NCBI GenBank assembly: GCA_943787205.1
Contig: CALSLN010000021.1
Location: 17,314 to 81,313, forward strand
Source of the DNA: an uncultured Rhodospirillaceae bacterium
GTDB taxonomy: Bacteria; Pseudomonadota; Alphaproteobacteria; Rhodospirillales; Rhodospirillaceae
DNA length: 64,000 bases
Reading direction: 5' to 3'
Under the pieces are notes generated by a model that was not told where the DNA came from, ran no database searches, and saw nothing but the letters and a program-made list of their open reading frames with translations. Positions 15,966 to 26,443 of the stretch are shown here, one piece after another (the first letter of the stretch is position 1; each line of letters starts with the position of its first letter). A program made the translations under genes and the position numbers.

Positions 15966-17435
15966 ATGAGCCAGAAAAAAATACGGCCCATGCTTCAATT
16001 TATCAATCTGGACCAGGACTGGCCGGATAAACGGCCCGCAGAGCAACGCCGCCGAGATTTCGGCGAGATCTATGATGAGTTCTCGGACGACAAGGCTGGA
16101 GACCAGGCCTCCCGGTGTGAGCAATGCGGTATTCCGTTCTGCCAGGTTCACTGCCCGGTTCAAAACAACATTCCAGATTGGCTTAAGCTGACAGCTGAGG
16201 GTCGCCTTGAGGAGGCCTATGCAGTCTCTTCGGCAACCAACAACATGCCAGAAATATGTGGCCGGATTTGCCCCCAAGACAGACTCTGCGAAGGCTCTTG
16301 TGTCCTTGAGCAATCAACGCACGGCACGGTGACGATCGGTGCTGTCGAAAAATACATCACGGATACTGCCTGGGAAAATGGCTGGGTGAAACCGGTTCAG
16401 CCAGTCGAAGAACTAGATCAATCCATCGGCATCATCGGCGCCGGACCAGGTGGCATGGCCGCCGCAGAAGAATTGCGCAAGCTGGGATACACGGTCCACA
16501 TTTACGATCGATATGACCGCGTCGGTGGCCTGCTGACTTACGGCATCCCTAATTTCAAACTTGAAAAAGACGTCGTGCAACGTCGCGTCACGCTGCTGGA
16601 AGACTCAGGGGTCGTCTTTCATCTCAACGTCAATATTGGAGAAGACATCAGTTTTTCTGATCTACGTGAAAAGCATGACGCGGTTCTTGTCACGACCGGC
16701 GTCTATAAAGCACGGGCTTTGAATAACCCTGGCGTTGGTGCGTCTGGCATTTTTCCTGCCATGACATATTTAACCGCGTCCAACCGCAAAGGCCTGGGTG
16801 ATGCCGTACCAGCGTACGATGATGGCACCCTGAATGCAGCTGGCAAAAACATTGTCGTGGTCGGCGGCGGTGACACCGCAATGGATTGTGTCCGCTCTGC
16901 TGTGAGGCAAGGCGCCAAATCCGTCAAATGCCTTTATCGTCGCGACCGAGATAATATGCCTGGGTCTCAACGCGAAGTGACCAACGCCATTGAAGAAGGC
17001 GTCGAGTTTGTCTGGCTGTCCTCACCGGAAGCCGTACTGCACGATGAGGACAATGTTGCGACCGGCGTCCGCGCTGTGCGTATGCGTCTTGGCACACCCG
17101 ATGCCAGTGGCCGCGCGAAGCCTGAAATCATTGATGGATCGCAATTCGTCCTTCCGGCAGATCTCGTCATCGAGGCCCTCGGTTTTGATCCAGAAGACCT
17201 CCCGGGCCTCTTCGGTGAACCCAAACTGGGTGTCACAAAGTGGGGCACTTTGAAAATCGATTACCGCACATTGATGACCAATATGGACGGTGTGTTTGCA
17301 GCAGGAGACATTGTGCGCGGCGCCTCACTTGTTGTTTGGGCAATCCGTGATGGACGCGATGCGGCCGCAAGCATTGGAAAATATTTATTGGCCAAGGCAT
17401 CAGACGATGCCGCGCCTTTGCGTAAAGCCAGTTAA
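15966..17435 (+). CDS. gltD: Glutamate synthase small subunit GltD (NADPH-type)
   Basis: The 489-residue protein has N-terminal iron-sulfur ligands at Cys51, 54, 59, 63 and Cys98, 102, 108, 112 (CEQCGIPFCQVHC; CGRICPQDRLCEGSC). An FAD Rossmann motif (IIGAGPGGMAAAEELR, near 153) and an NADPH motif (VVVGGGDTAMDCVRSA, near 300) follow. It moves electrons from NADPH to the large subunit for reductive conversion of glutamine and 2-oxoglutarate to two glutamates. AGAGGAGG about 9 nt upstream gives a very strong ribosome binding site. Here gltD precedes gltB by 11 nt. Confidence 0.97.
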   Translation: MSQKKIRPMLQFINLDQDWPDKRPAEQRRRDFGEIYDEFSDDKAGDQASRCEQCGIPFCQVHCPVQNNIPDWLKLTAEGRLEEAYAVSSATNNMPEICGRICPQDRLCEGSCVLEQSTHGTVTIGAVEKYITDTAWENGWVKPVQPVEELDQSIGIIGAGPGGMAAAEELRKLGYTVHIYDRYDRVGGLLTYGIPNFKLEKDVVQRRVTLLEDSGVVFHLNVNIGEDISFSDLREKHDAVLVTTGVYKARALNNPGVGASGIFPAMTYLTASNRKGLGDAVPAYDDGTLNAAGKNIVVVGGGDTAMDCVRSAVRQGAKSVKCLYRRDRDNMPGSQREVTNAIEEGVEFVWLSSPEAVLHDEDNVATGVRAVRMRLGTPDASGRAKPEIIDGSQFVLPADLVIEALGFDPEDLPGLFGEPKLGVTKWGTLKIDYRTLMTNMDGVFAAGDIVRGASLVVWAIRDGRDAAASIGKYLLAKASDDAAPLRKAS

Positions 17436-17446
17436 GGACGATCGAC

Positions 17447-20400
17447 ATGGCACCTAAAGATATTGCAACGCCCGAACCCACAGAATCAGGCGAAGAGTTC
17501 GTAAAAAATTGGACGCAGAACGCGGAAAAATTGCAAGCCGCTCACGCGTATGACCCGTCTTGGGAGCATGACAACTGCGGCGTCGGCATGGTTGTTGCCA
17601 TTGACGGCACGCCCCGACGCGAAGTTGTAGTTGTAGGTATTGAAGCTCTTAAAGTTCTGTTCCACCGTGGCGCTGTCGACGCAGACGGCAAGACCGGTGA
17701 TGGCGCGGGCATCCATGTCGAAGTCCCGCAAGACTTTTTCCGCGAACACATTATTCGTACCGGACACGAATTGGCAGAGGGCGAGACCTTAGCTGTTGGC
17801 ATGGTCTTCTTGCCCAAATCAGATCTTGAAGCGCAGGAAACGTGCCGAACGATTGTTGAAAGCGAAGTTCTTTCCGCCGGATATACCATTTACGGCTGGC
17901 GTCAGGTCCCCGTCGACATCTCGGTCATCGGCGAAAAATCCAATGCTACGCGTCCTGAGATTGAGCAAATCATGATATCCAATCCACGGAACTTGGATAC
18001 GGACGCACTCGAGCGCAACCTCTTTGTCGTCCGTCGGCGCATTGAAAAGCGAGTTCAAGAAGCCGCGATCAATGATTTCTATATCTGTTCGCTTTCGGGC
18101 CGGTCGGTCATTTACAAAGGCATGTTCCTTGCCGAACAATTAACGACATTCTACCCCGATTTGCTTGATGAACGATTCGTGTCTTCGTTCGCGATCTATC
18201 ATCAACGATATTCGACAAATACATTCCCAACATGGCGCCTAGCGCAACCATTCCGGATGCTCGCTCACAACGGTGAAATCAACACCCTGCTCGGCAACGT
18301 AAACTGGATGAAGGCGCACGAATGCCGATTAGCATCTGACCTCTTTGGTGATGACATCGAAGACCTCAAGCCCATCATCCAAACCGGCAGCTCTGATTCC
18401 GCAGCGCTAGATTCAGTCTTTGAACTTGTTTGCCGAGCCGGTCGTGATGCGGCCATGGCCAAGACACTCCTTATTCCAGAGAGCATTGGTCAAAACGCGA
18501 TCATGCCCGACAACCATCGCGCCCTGTTTGCATATTGCAATGCAGTGATGGAACCGTGGGATGGACCGGCCGCTATTTGCGCGACCGATGGGCGTTGGGT
18601 TATCGCGGGCATGGACCGCAATGGCCTACGCCCCATGCGCTACACCCTGACCAAAACCGGCCTCCTCATTGTCGGATCAGAAACAGGAATGGTCCGCGTC
18701 CCCAATGCTGACATCGAAGAGAAGGGTCGCGTTGGACCAGGCGAGATGATTGCCATCGACTTGGTTGACGGCGTGTTCCATCGCGACACCGAATTGAAAG
18801 ACATCCTTGCAAATGCCAATCCGTATAAGGATTGGATCAAGAACACGACACACCTCGACACCACCGTTTCAGACGACGCTCCGGAAACGGGCGAGATGTC
18901 AGTAGAAGACCTCCGCCGTCGGCAAGTGGCCTACGGCATGACGATGGAAGACCTAGAACTCATCCTGCATCCCATGGTCGTCGAAGCTAAAGAGGCCACA
19001 GGGTCAATGGGCGATGATGCCCCGCTGGCTGTGTTGTCAGACAACTATCGCGGCCTCCACTGTTTCTTCCGCCAAAATTTTAGTCAGGTCACAAACCCGC
19101 CAATCGATAGCCTTCGTGAAACACGGGTAATGACTCTCAACACCCGTCTCGGCAACCTCGGCAACATCCTAGATGCGTCACCAGACCAGTGCGAAGTGGT
19201 TCAACTGCAGAGCCCCGTTCTGACCAATGCGCAGTTCAAAATGCTGCGCAATCACATGGGTGATAAAGCCGTCGATATTGACTGTTCTTTTGATGGGACA
19301 GGTAAAACGAAAAACGCCCTGCGAAAGTCCATTTCTCGCATCCAAAAGGAAGCGGAAGACGCCGTTCGTGGCGGTTGCACACATGTCATTCTGTCGGATC
19401 GTGACATCGGCGAAGACAGAGCGCCGATCCCAATGATTTTGGCAACGGGTGCCGTTCACACGCACCTCACAAATCAAAAACTGCGCACCTTCACGTCTTT
19501 GAATGTTCGGTCAGGTGAGTGCCTAGATACGCATTATTTCGCGGTTTTAATAGGCGTTGGCGCCACCACGGTGAATGCCTACTTGGCCCAAGAAGCCATC
19601 GCGGACCGGCACAGCAAAGGCTTATTTGCAGATATGCCGCTTGGCGAAGCCATGGCTCGCTTTAAGAAAGCCATCGATGAGGGCCTCCGGAAGATCATGT
19701 CCAAAATGGGCATCTCGGTCATTAGCTCGTATCGTGGCGGCTATAATTTTGAAGCAGTCGGCTTATCCCGCTCTCTCGTCGCTGAATTCTTCCCAGGCAT
19801 GTCGTCCAGAATTTCGGGCATTGGCATGCCAGGCATTCAACGCAAAGTTCGCGGCCAGCACAAGAAAGCCTATCAAACCAAAGTCATCACATTGCCCGTT
19901 GGCGGATTTTATCGGTACCGTGCTCAAACCGGTGATGCCCATAGTTTTGACGGCCGGCTTATTCACACCCTTCAGTCTGCTGTTGAAAAAGACAGCTATC
20001 GAATTTTCCAGAAGTATTCGGAAGGCCTGCGTAAGCTCCCACCGATTAGCCTGCGAGATTTACTCGATTTCCGCCATATCAATGACGGCATCCCATCTGA
20101 GCAGGTTGAATCGACAACCGAAATTCGCAAACGCTTTGTTACACCAGGCATGTCGCTCGGCGCTCTAAGCCCCGAGGCCCATGGCACACTGAACATTGCC
20201 ATGAACCGAATCGGTGCTAAGTCAGATTCCGGTGAAGGCGGCGAAGACCGCAAACGCTACAAGCCAGCACCGAACGGCGACAATGCTAATTCTGCGATTA
20301 AACAAATCGCGTCCGGTCGTTTTGGTGTCACCGCTGAGTACTTAAACCAGTGCCGCGAGATCGAGATCAAAGTCGCACAAGGGGCAAAACCCGGCGAAGG

Positions 20401-22033
20401 CGGACAACTCCCTGCCTTTAAAGTAACGCTGGAAATTGCCGAACTGCGCCATGCCACACCAGGTGTCATGCTGATTTCACCGCCACCGCACCACGATATT
20501 TACTCGATCGAAGATCTTGCTCAGTTGATTTACGATCTGAAACAAATCAATCCGCGCGCACGTGTCACAGTTAAGCTCGTCGCACGGACAGGCATTGGCA
20601 CCATTGCTGCAGGCGTTGCGAAAGCGAATGCAGACGTCATCCTGGTGTCTGGACACAATGGCGGAACAGGCGCTAGTCCTCAGACCTCCATCAAGTACGC
20701 TGGCTTACCATGGGAAATGGGCCTCACAGAGGTTCACCAGGTCTTGACCCTGAACCGACTGCGCCACCGCGTATTGCTGCGCACCGATGGCGGCCTAAAA
20801 ACAGGCCGGGATATCGTAATGGCCGCCATGATGGGCGCCGAAGAATTTGGAATCGGTACAAGCTCACTCCTAGCCATGGGCTGTATCATGGTGCGTCAGT
20901 GCCATTCCAACACCTGTCCAGTCGGAGTCTGCACGCAAGATTCAGACCTGCGTAAGAAATTCACAGGCACGCCAGAGAAGGTCGTGAACCTGATGACGTT
21001 CTTGGCCGAAGAAGTGCGAGACATTTTGGGTGACCTTGGCTTCTCATCTCTGAATGAAGTTATCGGACGGGCTGATCTACTACAGCAGGTTAGCCGTGGC
21101 TCTGCTCACTTGGACGATCTCGACTTGAACCCACTGTTGGTCCAACCCGATTCTGGTGGGCTCCCAACGCGCAATATGACTGAAGGTCGCAACGAAGTTC
21201 CAGAAACTCTCGATGCGCAAATGATCAGAGACGCTGCCCCCGCCCTAGAAGACGGCGAAAAAATGCAACTCACCTACAATGTCGACAACACGCAGCGTGC
21301 CATCGGGACAAAGATGTCGCACAAAATCGTCACCAAATACGGAATGACGGGCCTGCAGCCAGGACACATCACCGTCCGCTTACGGGGTAGCTGTGGCCAA
21401 TCACTCGGTGCGTTTGGCGTACAGGGTTTGAAGCTCGACGTTCTAGGTGACTCCAACGATTATGTTGGTAAGGGCCTATCCGGCGCCACCATCGTCATAC
21501 GGCCAACGACAACATCAACGTTCCCAGCTCATCTCAATACCATCATTGGGAACACGGTTCTTTACGGTGCCACATCAGGAAAACTGTTTGCCGCTGGCCA
21601 AGCGGCCGAACGCTTCTGTGTGAGAAACTCTGGCGCCACAGCGGTCGTCGAAGGCTGCGGATCAAACGGATGCGAATACATGACTGGCGGCCAGGTCGTC
21701 ATTCTTGGTCCAGTCGGATCAAACTTTGGCGCTGGGATGACCGGCGGCATGGCCTTCGTTTATGACAGCGACAAAGACTTTGAGCATCGGGTGAATACGG
21801 ACTCCGTCACCTACCAACGCATTGAAGTTGGCCATTACGAAGCAACGCTACGCAATCTCGTCACAGAGCACCATAAAGCGACAAGCTCGGCTTGGGCCGA
21901 ACGCATTCTCGTCAATTGGGATCGCGAAGTTCGTAATTTCTGGCAAGTCGTGCCGAAGGAAATGCTTGGTAAGCTAGAGGTGCCCGTTCATCGCGACGCC
22001 CCGCAGGCCAAAGATGACGAGAAGTCAGCTTAA
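17447..22033 (+). CDS. gltB: Glutamate synthase large subunit GltB
   Basis: The 1528-residue protein has the full glutamate synthase layout. The N-terminal nucleophile is Cys44 in HDNCGVGMV (preceded by a 43-residue propeptide), with a class II glutaminase domain to about 430. A central domain follows, then the FMN-binding synthase domain with VKLVARTGIGTIAAGVAKA and LVSGHNGGTGASP. The 3Fe-4S cysteines are in CIMVRQCHSNTCPVGVC (about 1146-1162), and a C-terminal GXGXG beta-helix ends the protein. Ammonia from glutamine is channelled to 2-oxoglutarate at the FMN site. It forms an operon with gltD and is convergent with the aminopeptidase gene. Confidence 0.98.
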   Translation: MAPKDIATPEPTESGEEFVKNWTQNAEKLQAAHAYDPSWEHDNCGVGMVVAIDGTPRREVVVVGIEALKVLFHRGAVDADGKTGDGAGIHVEVPQDFFREHIIRTGHELAEGETLAVGMVFLPKSDLEAQETCRTIVESEVLSAGYTIYGWRQVPVDISVIGEKSNATRPEIEQIMISNPRNLDTDALERNLFVVRRRIEKRVQEAAINDFYICSLSGRSVIYKGMFLAEQLTTFYPDLLDERFVSSFAIYHQRYSTNTFPTWRLAQPFRMLAHNGEINTLLGNVNWMKAHECRLASDLFGDDIEDLKPIIQTGSSDSAALDSVFELVCRAGRDAAMAKTLLIPESIGQNAIMPDNHRALFAYCNAVMEPWDGPAAICATDGRWVIAGMDRNGLRPMRYTLTKTGLLIVGSETGMVRVPNADIEEKGRVGPGEMIAIDLVDGVFHRDTELKDILANANPYKDWIKNTTHLDTTVSDDAPETGEMSVEDLRRRQVAYGMTMEDLELILHPMVVEAKEATGSMGDDAPLAVLSDNYRGLHCFFRQNFSQVTNPPIDSLRETRVMTLNTRLGNLGNILDASPDQCEVVQLQSPVLTNAQFKMLRNHMGDKAVDIDCSFDGTGKTKNALRKSISRIQKEAEDAVRGGCTHVILSDRDIGEDRAPIPMILATGAVHTHLTNQKLRTFTSLNVRSGECLDTHYFAVLIGVGATTVNAYLAQEAIADRHSKGLFADMPLGEAMARFKKAIDEGLRKIMSKMGISVISSYRGGYNFEAVGLSRSLVAEFFPGMSSRISGIGMPGIQRKVRGQHKKAYQTKVITLPVGGFYRYRAQTGDAHSFDGRLIHTLQSAVEKDSYRIFQKYSEGLRKLPPISLRDLLDFRHINDGIPSEQVESTTEIRKRFVTPGMSLGALSPEAHGTLNIAMNRIGAKSDSGEGGEDRKRYKPAPNGDNANSAIKQIASGRFGVTAEYLNQCREIEIKVAQGAKPGEGGQLPAFKVTLEIAELRHATPGVMLISPPPHHDIYSIEDLAQLIYDLKQINPRARVTVKLVARTGIGTIAAGVAKANADVILVSGHNGGTGASPQTSIKYAGLPWEMGLTEVHQVLTLNRLRHRVLLRTDGGLKTGRDIVMAAMMGAEEFGIGTSSLLAMGCIMVRQCHSNTCPVGVCTQDSDLRKKFTGTPEKVVNLMTFLAEEVRDILGDLGFSSLNEVIGRADLLQQVSRGSAHLDDLDLNPLLVQPDSGGLPTRNMTEGRNEVPETLDAQMIRDAAPALEDGEKMQLTYNVDNTQRAIGTKMSHKIVTKYGMTGLQPGHITVRLRGSCGQSLGAFGVQGLKLDVLGDSNDYVGKGLSGATIVIRPTTTSTFPAHLNTIIGNTVLYGATSGKLFAAGQAAERFCVRNSGATAVVEGCGSNGCEYMTGGQVVILGPVGSNFGAGMTGGMAFVYDSDKDFEHRVNTDSVTYQRIEVGHYEATLRNLVTEHHKATSSAWAERILVNWDREVRNFWQVVPKEMLGKLEVPVHRDAPQAKDDEKSA

Positions 22034-22060
22034 CAAGCGTTCACTCACGAGAAACGCTTG
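22034..22060. terminator. Stem-loop between convergent gltB and aminopeptidase genes
   Basis: CAAGCGTT (22034-22041) and AACGCTTG (22053-22060) form an 8-bp perfect stem with an 11-nt loop. It begins right after the gltB stop and overlaps the last codons of the M17 peptidase gene. There is no U-tract, so it may protect 3' ends or act as a weak bidirectional terminator. Confidence 0.4.
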
Positions 22061-23442
22061 CGGATAACTTCGAACAGGGCTCGTTGGGCATAGGCTTCGC
22101 CACCAACGGGCCGACCCGGTTTATCGTCTGGGTTCCATCCGAATAAATCGAGGTGGACCCAGGGGATACCATCATCGACAAAGGTCTTAAGAAACAGAGC
22201 CGCTGTAATGGCACCGGCCAGACCAGACTCGCCTGAATTACTGACATCCGCGACCTTGCTTGCAATCAATCGCTGGTACCCTGCCCACAGCGGCAATCGC
22301 CACATAGGGTCATTGTTCTCCAAGCCAGCCTCGAGGATATCGTCGGCCAAGCCATCGTCAGGACTGAAGAGTGCTGGCAATTCGGGGCCTAGAGCGACCC
22401 GCGCAGCGCCCGTAAGCGTGGCACAGTCGACAACCAAATCTGGTGACTCTTCACACGCAAGAGCCAAAGCATCGGATAAGACAACACGACCTTCGGCATC
22501 TGTGTTTCCAACCTCAATCGTCGGGCCCTTCCGCGTCGCAACAACATCACCAGGGCGAAACGCATTTCCTGCAATGGCATTTTCCACCGCGGGAATAAGC
22601 ACACGCAAGCGAACAGGAAGACCGGCGCGCATAATCCAATCCGCGAGACCAAGAACAGTCGCGCTGCCACCCATATCTTTTTTCATGAAACGCATGCCGC
22701 TCGACGGTTTGATATCGAGCCCACCCGAATCAAAACAAACGCCCTTTCCCACCAAAGTGACCTTTGGTGCATCCGCCTCGCCCCAAACAAAGTCGATCAG
22801 GCGCGGTGCGTTGGTGGCTGCTCTACCAACCGCATGAATGGCAGGGAAATTCTCGGAAAGAAGGTCGTCACCAACGATGGTTTTAAACTTTGCCCCGTAG
22901 GTCGAAGCCAGTGCCTCAGCAACGGAGGCCAATGCGTCAGGACCCATGTCTTCAGCCGGCGTATTAATCAGGTCTCGCGTCAATAAGGCCGCATTTGCAG
23001 CCCCTTCCACGTATACGCGGTCAACATCATCTGGCCACACAAGAACAGCCGGGGCATCGGAGGTCACGGTTTTGTATCTCTCAAAGCGATAGGCACCCAG
23101 GCACCAAGACAAAACGAGCCACGTCGCCGTTTGATTTTCGGCGCTTTCCGCTAACCCTACGATCTCATCTAACCAATAAGTGCCTTCAGGCAAACCATGA
23201 GCCAGCCGACCGCAGACCCAGTGATCCAATCCATCCCCCAGCCCAACAAGTACGCGAGCCAGTGTTCCGTCAGCGCCAGCAATCAAGCACGTCTCTCCAG
23301 AGTCACCCAGAAAACCACTGGCACTAACCCATGCCTTTACGACATCAGCCTGATCATCAGACCAAGCCTCTAATCCTGCTTTCGTGAGAAGAGTCAGCGG
23401 AACCGCATCGGGATGAGCGGCAACGACCGGTAGAGAGAACAT
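22045..23442 (-). CDS. M17 leucyl aminopeptidase family protein
   Basis: The 465-residue protein has a C-terminal M17 catalytic domain: VGKGVCFDSGGLDIKPS (near 237), MKKDMGGSA (near 257) and the diagnostic NTDAEGRVVLSDAL (about 312-325). These supply the two-metal ligands and the catalytic Lys and Arg. It releases N-terminal amino acids from peptides in the cytoplasm. The sequence resembles the PepB-like/alphaproteobacterial variant rather than E. coli PepA, so no symbol is assigned. AAAGG lies 8 nt before the ATG. It follows the TAXI gene by 30 nt on the same strand. Confidence 0.93.
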   Translation of the reverse strand: MFSLPVVAAHPDAVPLTLLTKAGLEAWSDDQADVVKAWVSASGFLGDSGETCLIAGADGTLARVLVGLGDGLDHWVCGRLAHGLPEGTYWLDEIVGLAESAENQTATWLVLSWCLGAYRFERYKTVTSDAPAVLVWPDDVDRVYVEGAANAALLTRDLINTPAEDMGPDALASVAEALASTYGAKFKTIVGDDLLSENFPAIHAVGRAATNAPRLIDFVWGEADAPKVTLVGKGVCFDSGGLDIKPSSGMRFMKKDMGGSATVLGLADWIMRAGLPVRLRVLIPAVENAIAGNAFRPGDVVATRKGPTIEVGNTDAEGRVVLSDALALACEESPDLVVDCATLTGAARVALGPELPALFSPDDGLADDILEAGLENNDPMWRLPLWAGYQRLIASKVADVSNSGESGLAGAITAALFLKTFVDDGIPWVHLDLFGWNPDDKPGRPVGGEAYAQRALFEVIRKRFS

Positions 23443-23472
23443 AGGAGTAGCCTTTTTAGAATCCAGATGGAG

Positions 23473-24577
23473 TTAGCGTGGGGCCTCGACAGAGTCAGGC
23501 ACATCGACTTGCGTAAGCGTAAGGTCCGGCAGAATACCTTGTTCAACATAGTAGCGACGGGCGCCCGGATGAAGCGTGAAGCCAATCCCCTTGGCCGCTC
23601 TCGACAACGCCATTAATTTTGCTCGGGGGTGGCCATTGGCCAGAAGCGGCGCCGTGTTTGGATGCCAGATAGCGCGAACAATGCCATAGGCAAGATCATC
23701 AGCCATATCAGCGCGCCCAAGCAGGATAGCGCCTACATCGAGTGTTGGAGTCGCCAGGTTATCCCCATACGCACCCGCTGGAATTTGCCCCAATGAAAAG
23801 AATGGAAAAATCTTAGCCAGCTGCTCCGCAATCGGTCCCTCGATTGGCACGAAGGTTAGGGGAACGCGTTCCGCTAAGTCTTGAATAGCCAAGGCCGGCG
23901 CACCGGTTACCAAGAAGAATGCATCAATATCGCCAGCAACCAAAGCAGCGACGGACGGTTCAAGACCCAGGTTTTGAATCTTGATGTCAGAGAACCGAAG
24001 CCCAAACGCATTCATGATTAAGCGGGCATCTATCTGTGATCCGGAGCCAGGACCACCCAAGGACACACGCTTGCCCTTAAGGTCCATCAACGTCTCAATG
24101 CCAGCATCAGCACGGGCAATAAGGTGAATATTTTCAGGAAATAAGTTGGCGAGGGCCCGCAGCGTGTCCCGCGGCTTGTTGCCTTCAAAGGACCCGGTTC
24201 CAAAATACGACCAATAGGCCACATCAGCCTGAGAGAGCCCCATCTCCATTAAGCCGGCCTCAACCGAGCGAATATTGTCGAGGGATCCGCCTGTCGATTG
24301 GGCTACAGCGATTAATCCAGGAACACCGCAGCTACCGCCCCGCTCGCAGGGCCGCGACCCTGGGGGGTTAGAAATCGCATTTCCAATAAGCCCCACCAAT
24401 CGGGAAATACGTTCCAGCAGTCGATCCGGTGCCAATACGGATGATGTTGAGGTCTTGTGCCGATGCTGTCCCAGAAAGCGCGATCACGCCAACCGTGAGA
24501 GTCAGGGCAAGCCAGGTTTTTACCTGCTGATAAGCGGAACTTCGAGAGACCACCGGATTCACATCACCTTTCGACAC
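23473..24577 (-). pseudogene. TAXI-family TRAP transporter substrate-binding protein, frameshifted
   Basis: Two overlapping frames together encode one TAXI protein. The first (GTG 24577, or GTG 24562, to stop 24368) gives the signal peptide and IIRIGTGSTAGTYFPIGG. The second continues with LIGNAISNPPGSRPC and runs to 23473 (VAQSTGGSLDNIR, GGPGSGSQIDARLIMNAF, GDIDAFFLVTGAP, TLTQVDVPDS). Removing one base from the GGGG run at 24391-24394 (CCCC on the plus strand) restores one frame of about 367 codons and the family sequence exactly. No other defect is seen. It may be a true pseudogene, a recent mutation, a programmed slip or an assembly error in a homopolymer. TAXI proteins bind small acids in the periplasm; no TRAP membrane subunit is nearby. 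Confidence 0.85.
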
Positions 24578-24687
24578 TGTGCTTCGTCACATATCACACA
24601 TACGTCTCAACAGTGGTCTAATTTCGATCAATATAAGTCCAAGTGACGGTTTTTTTATGTCCAGCGCAGGCCGACAAACTCTAAGTG

Positions 24688-25512
24688 TCAGCTCACGCCC
24701 GCCTGGACCCTCAGATCTTCCGTAAAGGCACGGACGTAGTCATCCGCTGGCGACGTGAGAATTTCATTCGGGGTGCCGACCTGCACAACTTTGCCGTCTT
24801 TCAGAATAGCAATCCTGGTCCCCAGTTTAACCGCCTCTGCCAGGTCATGAGTCACGAACACGATCGTCTTTCCGAGCTCTTGCTCCAAGTCGTTCAGCAA
24901 ATCTTGCATTTCTCGACGAATGAGCGGATCCAAGGCCGAGAATGGCTCATCCATCAACAAAATATCTGCCCCAGATGCTAGCGCACGCGCCAAGCCAACA
25001 CGCTGGCGCATACCGCCCGAAAGCTCATGTGGAAATGACGTCTCAAACCCATCGAGACCGACCTTGTTAACCCAGTCTCTCGCGGCGTCATGACGCGCTG
25101 GCGCCGACTGCCCCTGAATCTCCAGCCCAAACGCCACGTTATCTAGAACAGTGCGATGCGGCAGCAAGCCAAACCCCTGAAACACCATGGCGAGGCGATT
25201 GCGGCGTAACGCCCTCAAACCGGCAGCCGACAATTCACCGATGTCCTGACCATCAACGAGAACCTGACCCGAAGACGGTTCAATTAAGCGATTAACGAGA
25301 CGCAGCAATGTCGACTTCCCTGATCCGGAAAGACCCATGATCATGAAAACCTCGCCGGCATTGATAGACAGCGTGGTTTCAGCCAAAGCAACGGTGGCAC
25401 CGGTCTGTTCACGAATGTCTGATGAGGCGACGCCATCAAGGGACAAAGCTAAGGCTTGCTCAGACTGTCGGCCAAAAACCTTCGTCACGTTGTTCAGAGT
25501 AATAAGCGTCAC
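24688..25512 (-). CDS. Glycine betaine/proline/choline-type ABC transporter ATP-binding protein
   Basis: The 274-residue ABC ATPase has Walker A GLSGSGKST, signature LSGGMRQRVGLARAL, Walker B ILLMDEPFSALDP and switch VTHDLAEA. It belongs to the ProV/OpuAA family by LMDEPFSALDPLIRREMQ and NRLAMVFQGFGLLPHRTV, but it lacks the C-terminal CBS domains of E. coli ProV, as in rhizobial ChoV-type proteins. It energises uptake of quaternary amines for osmoprotection or as nutrients. Its start overlaps the permease stop by 4 bp, and it is last in the binding protein-permease-ATPase order. Confidence 0.93.
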   Translation of the reverse strand: MTLITLNNVTKVFGRQSEQALALSLDGVASSDIREQTGATVALAETTLSINAGEVFMIMGLSGSGKSTLLRLVNRLIEPSSGQVLVDGQDIGELSAAGLRALRRNRLAMVFQGFGLLPHRTVLDNVAFGLEIQGQSAPARHDAARDWVNKVGLDGFETSFPHELSGGMRQRVGLARALASGADILLMDEPFSALDPLIRREMQDLLNDLEQELGKTIVFVTHDLAEAVKLGTRIAILKDGKVVQVGTPNEILTSPADDYVRAFTEDLRVQAGVS

Positions 25513-26366
25513 GACGCGCCACGGCTCATCTGCACCCGACGCGCGTAGGCTTGAGTGGTGCGGTCCAGAACAATGGCCATCGCCACGATAGCAAGGCCTG
25601 CTGCCGCACCACGCCCGACATCCAATGTATTGATGCCAAGCAAGACCTCCTGGCCCAGACCCCGATTACCAATCATGGACGCAATCACGACCATGGACAG
25701 CGCCATCATGGTCGCCTGGTTCACCCCAGCCATGATCGACGGCAGAGCCAAAGGCAACTCGACCTTCCACAACCTTTGTCCTGGCGTTGCGCCAAAGGCA
25801 TCAGCGGCCTCCAGAATTTCTTTGTTGACCTGGCGCAGGCCCAAATCAGTCAGACGAATGACGGGAGGTACGGCATAAATAACCGTAGCGATAATCGCCG
25901 GTACTTTGCCAAGCCCAAACAACATCAGCGCCGGAATCAAATAGACAAAACTTGGTAAGGTCTGCATCGCGTCGAGAACAGGCAAGCCAATGAATCGGGC
26001 ACGGTCTGAACGCGACAAGAGAATTCCAAAGGGCAAGCCAACGGCAACGGCAATCGTCGTGGCAACGAGCATCAGCGCGAAGGTCTGCATCGCCTCATCC
26101 CACAGGCCTAAGACCCCCATAAGAAAAGACAAGACAATCAAAGAAAGGGCGAGGCGGATGCTGCGGCTGGCGCCATATGCGACTAAGCCAATTAAGAGCA
26201 ATACAAACCACCACGGCGCGTCACGAAAGAAACTTTCAAGGGCGACAAGAATAACCAACAACCCATCGGAAAAGGCTTCAAAGACATCACCATAGTGAAT
26301 AACCAGCCAATCAACGAAAGCGTTGATCGGTGGCGCAATGGAGATTGTAAAAGACTCAGGAAACAT
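25509..26366 (-). CDS. Glycine betaine/proline/choline-type ABC transporter permease
   Basis: The 285-residue inner-membrane permease has six or more hydrophobic segments and the conserved cytoplasmic EAA-type loop EAADAFGATPGQRLWKVELPLALPSI that contacts the ATPase. The stretch LDAMQTLPSFVYLIPALMLFG is typical of ProW/OpuAB permeases. It forms the channel for the osmolyte carried by the binding protein encoded upstream. It overlaps the ATPase gene by 4 bp and follows the binding protein gene by 77 nt. Confidence 0.93.
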   Translation of the reverse strand: MFPESFTISIAPPINAFVDWLVIHYGDVFEAFSDGLLVILVALESFFRDAPWWFVLLLIGLVAYGASRSIRLALSLIVLSFLMGVLGLWDEAMQTFALMLVATTIAVAVGLPFGILLSRSDRARFIGLPVLDAMQTLPSFVYLIPALMLFGLGKVPAIIATVIYAVPPVIRLTDLGLRQVNKEILEAADAFGATPGQRLWKVELPLALPSIMAGVNQATMMALSMVVIASMIGNRGLGQEVLLGINTLDVGRGAAAGLAIVAMAIVLDRTTQAYARRVQMSRGAS

Positions 26367-26443
26367 TGCGGGCCCTTGCCGGGATTAAATCAGTCACCGG
26401 TAGTCTGACTGAAAACACGTCAGATTGCGAAAATTCGTGCGGT

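Noticed and set aside
15966..22033. gltD before gltB as an unusual order
   Set aside because: Both orders occur in bacteria; the genes are intact and closely spaced, so this is not notable alone.
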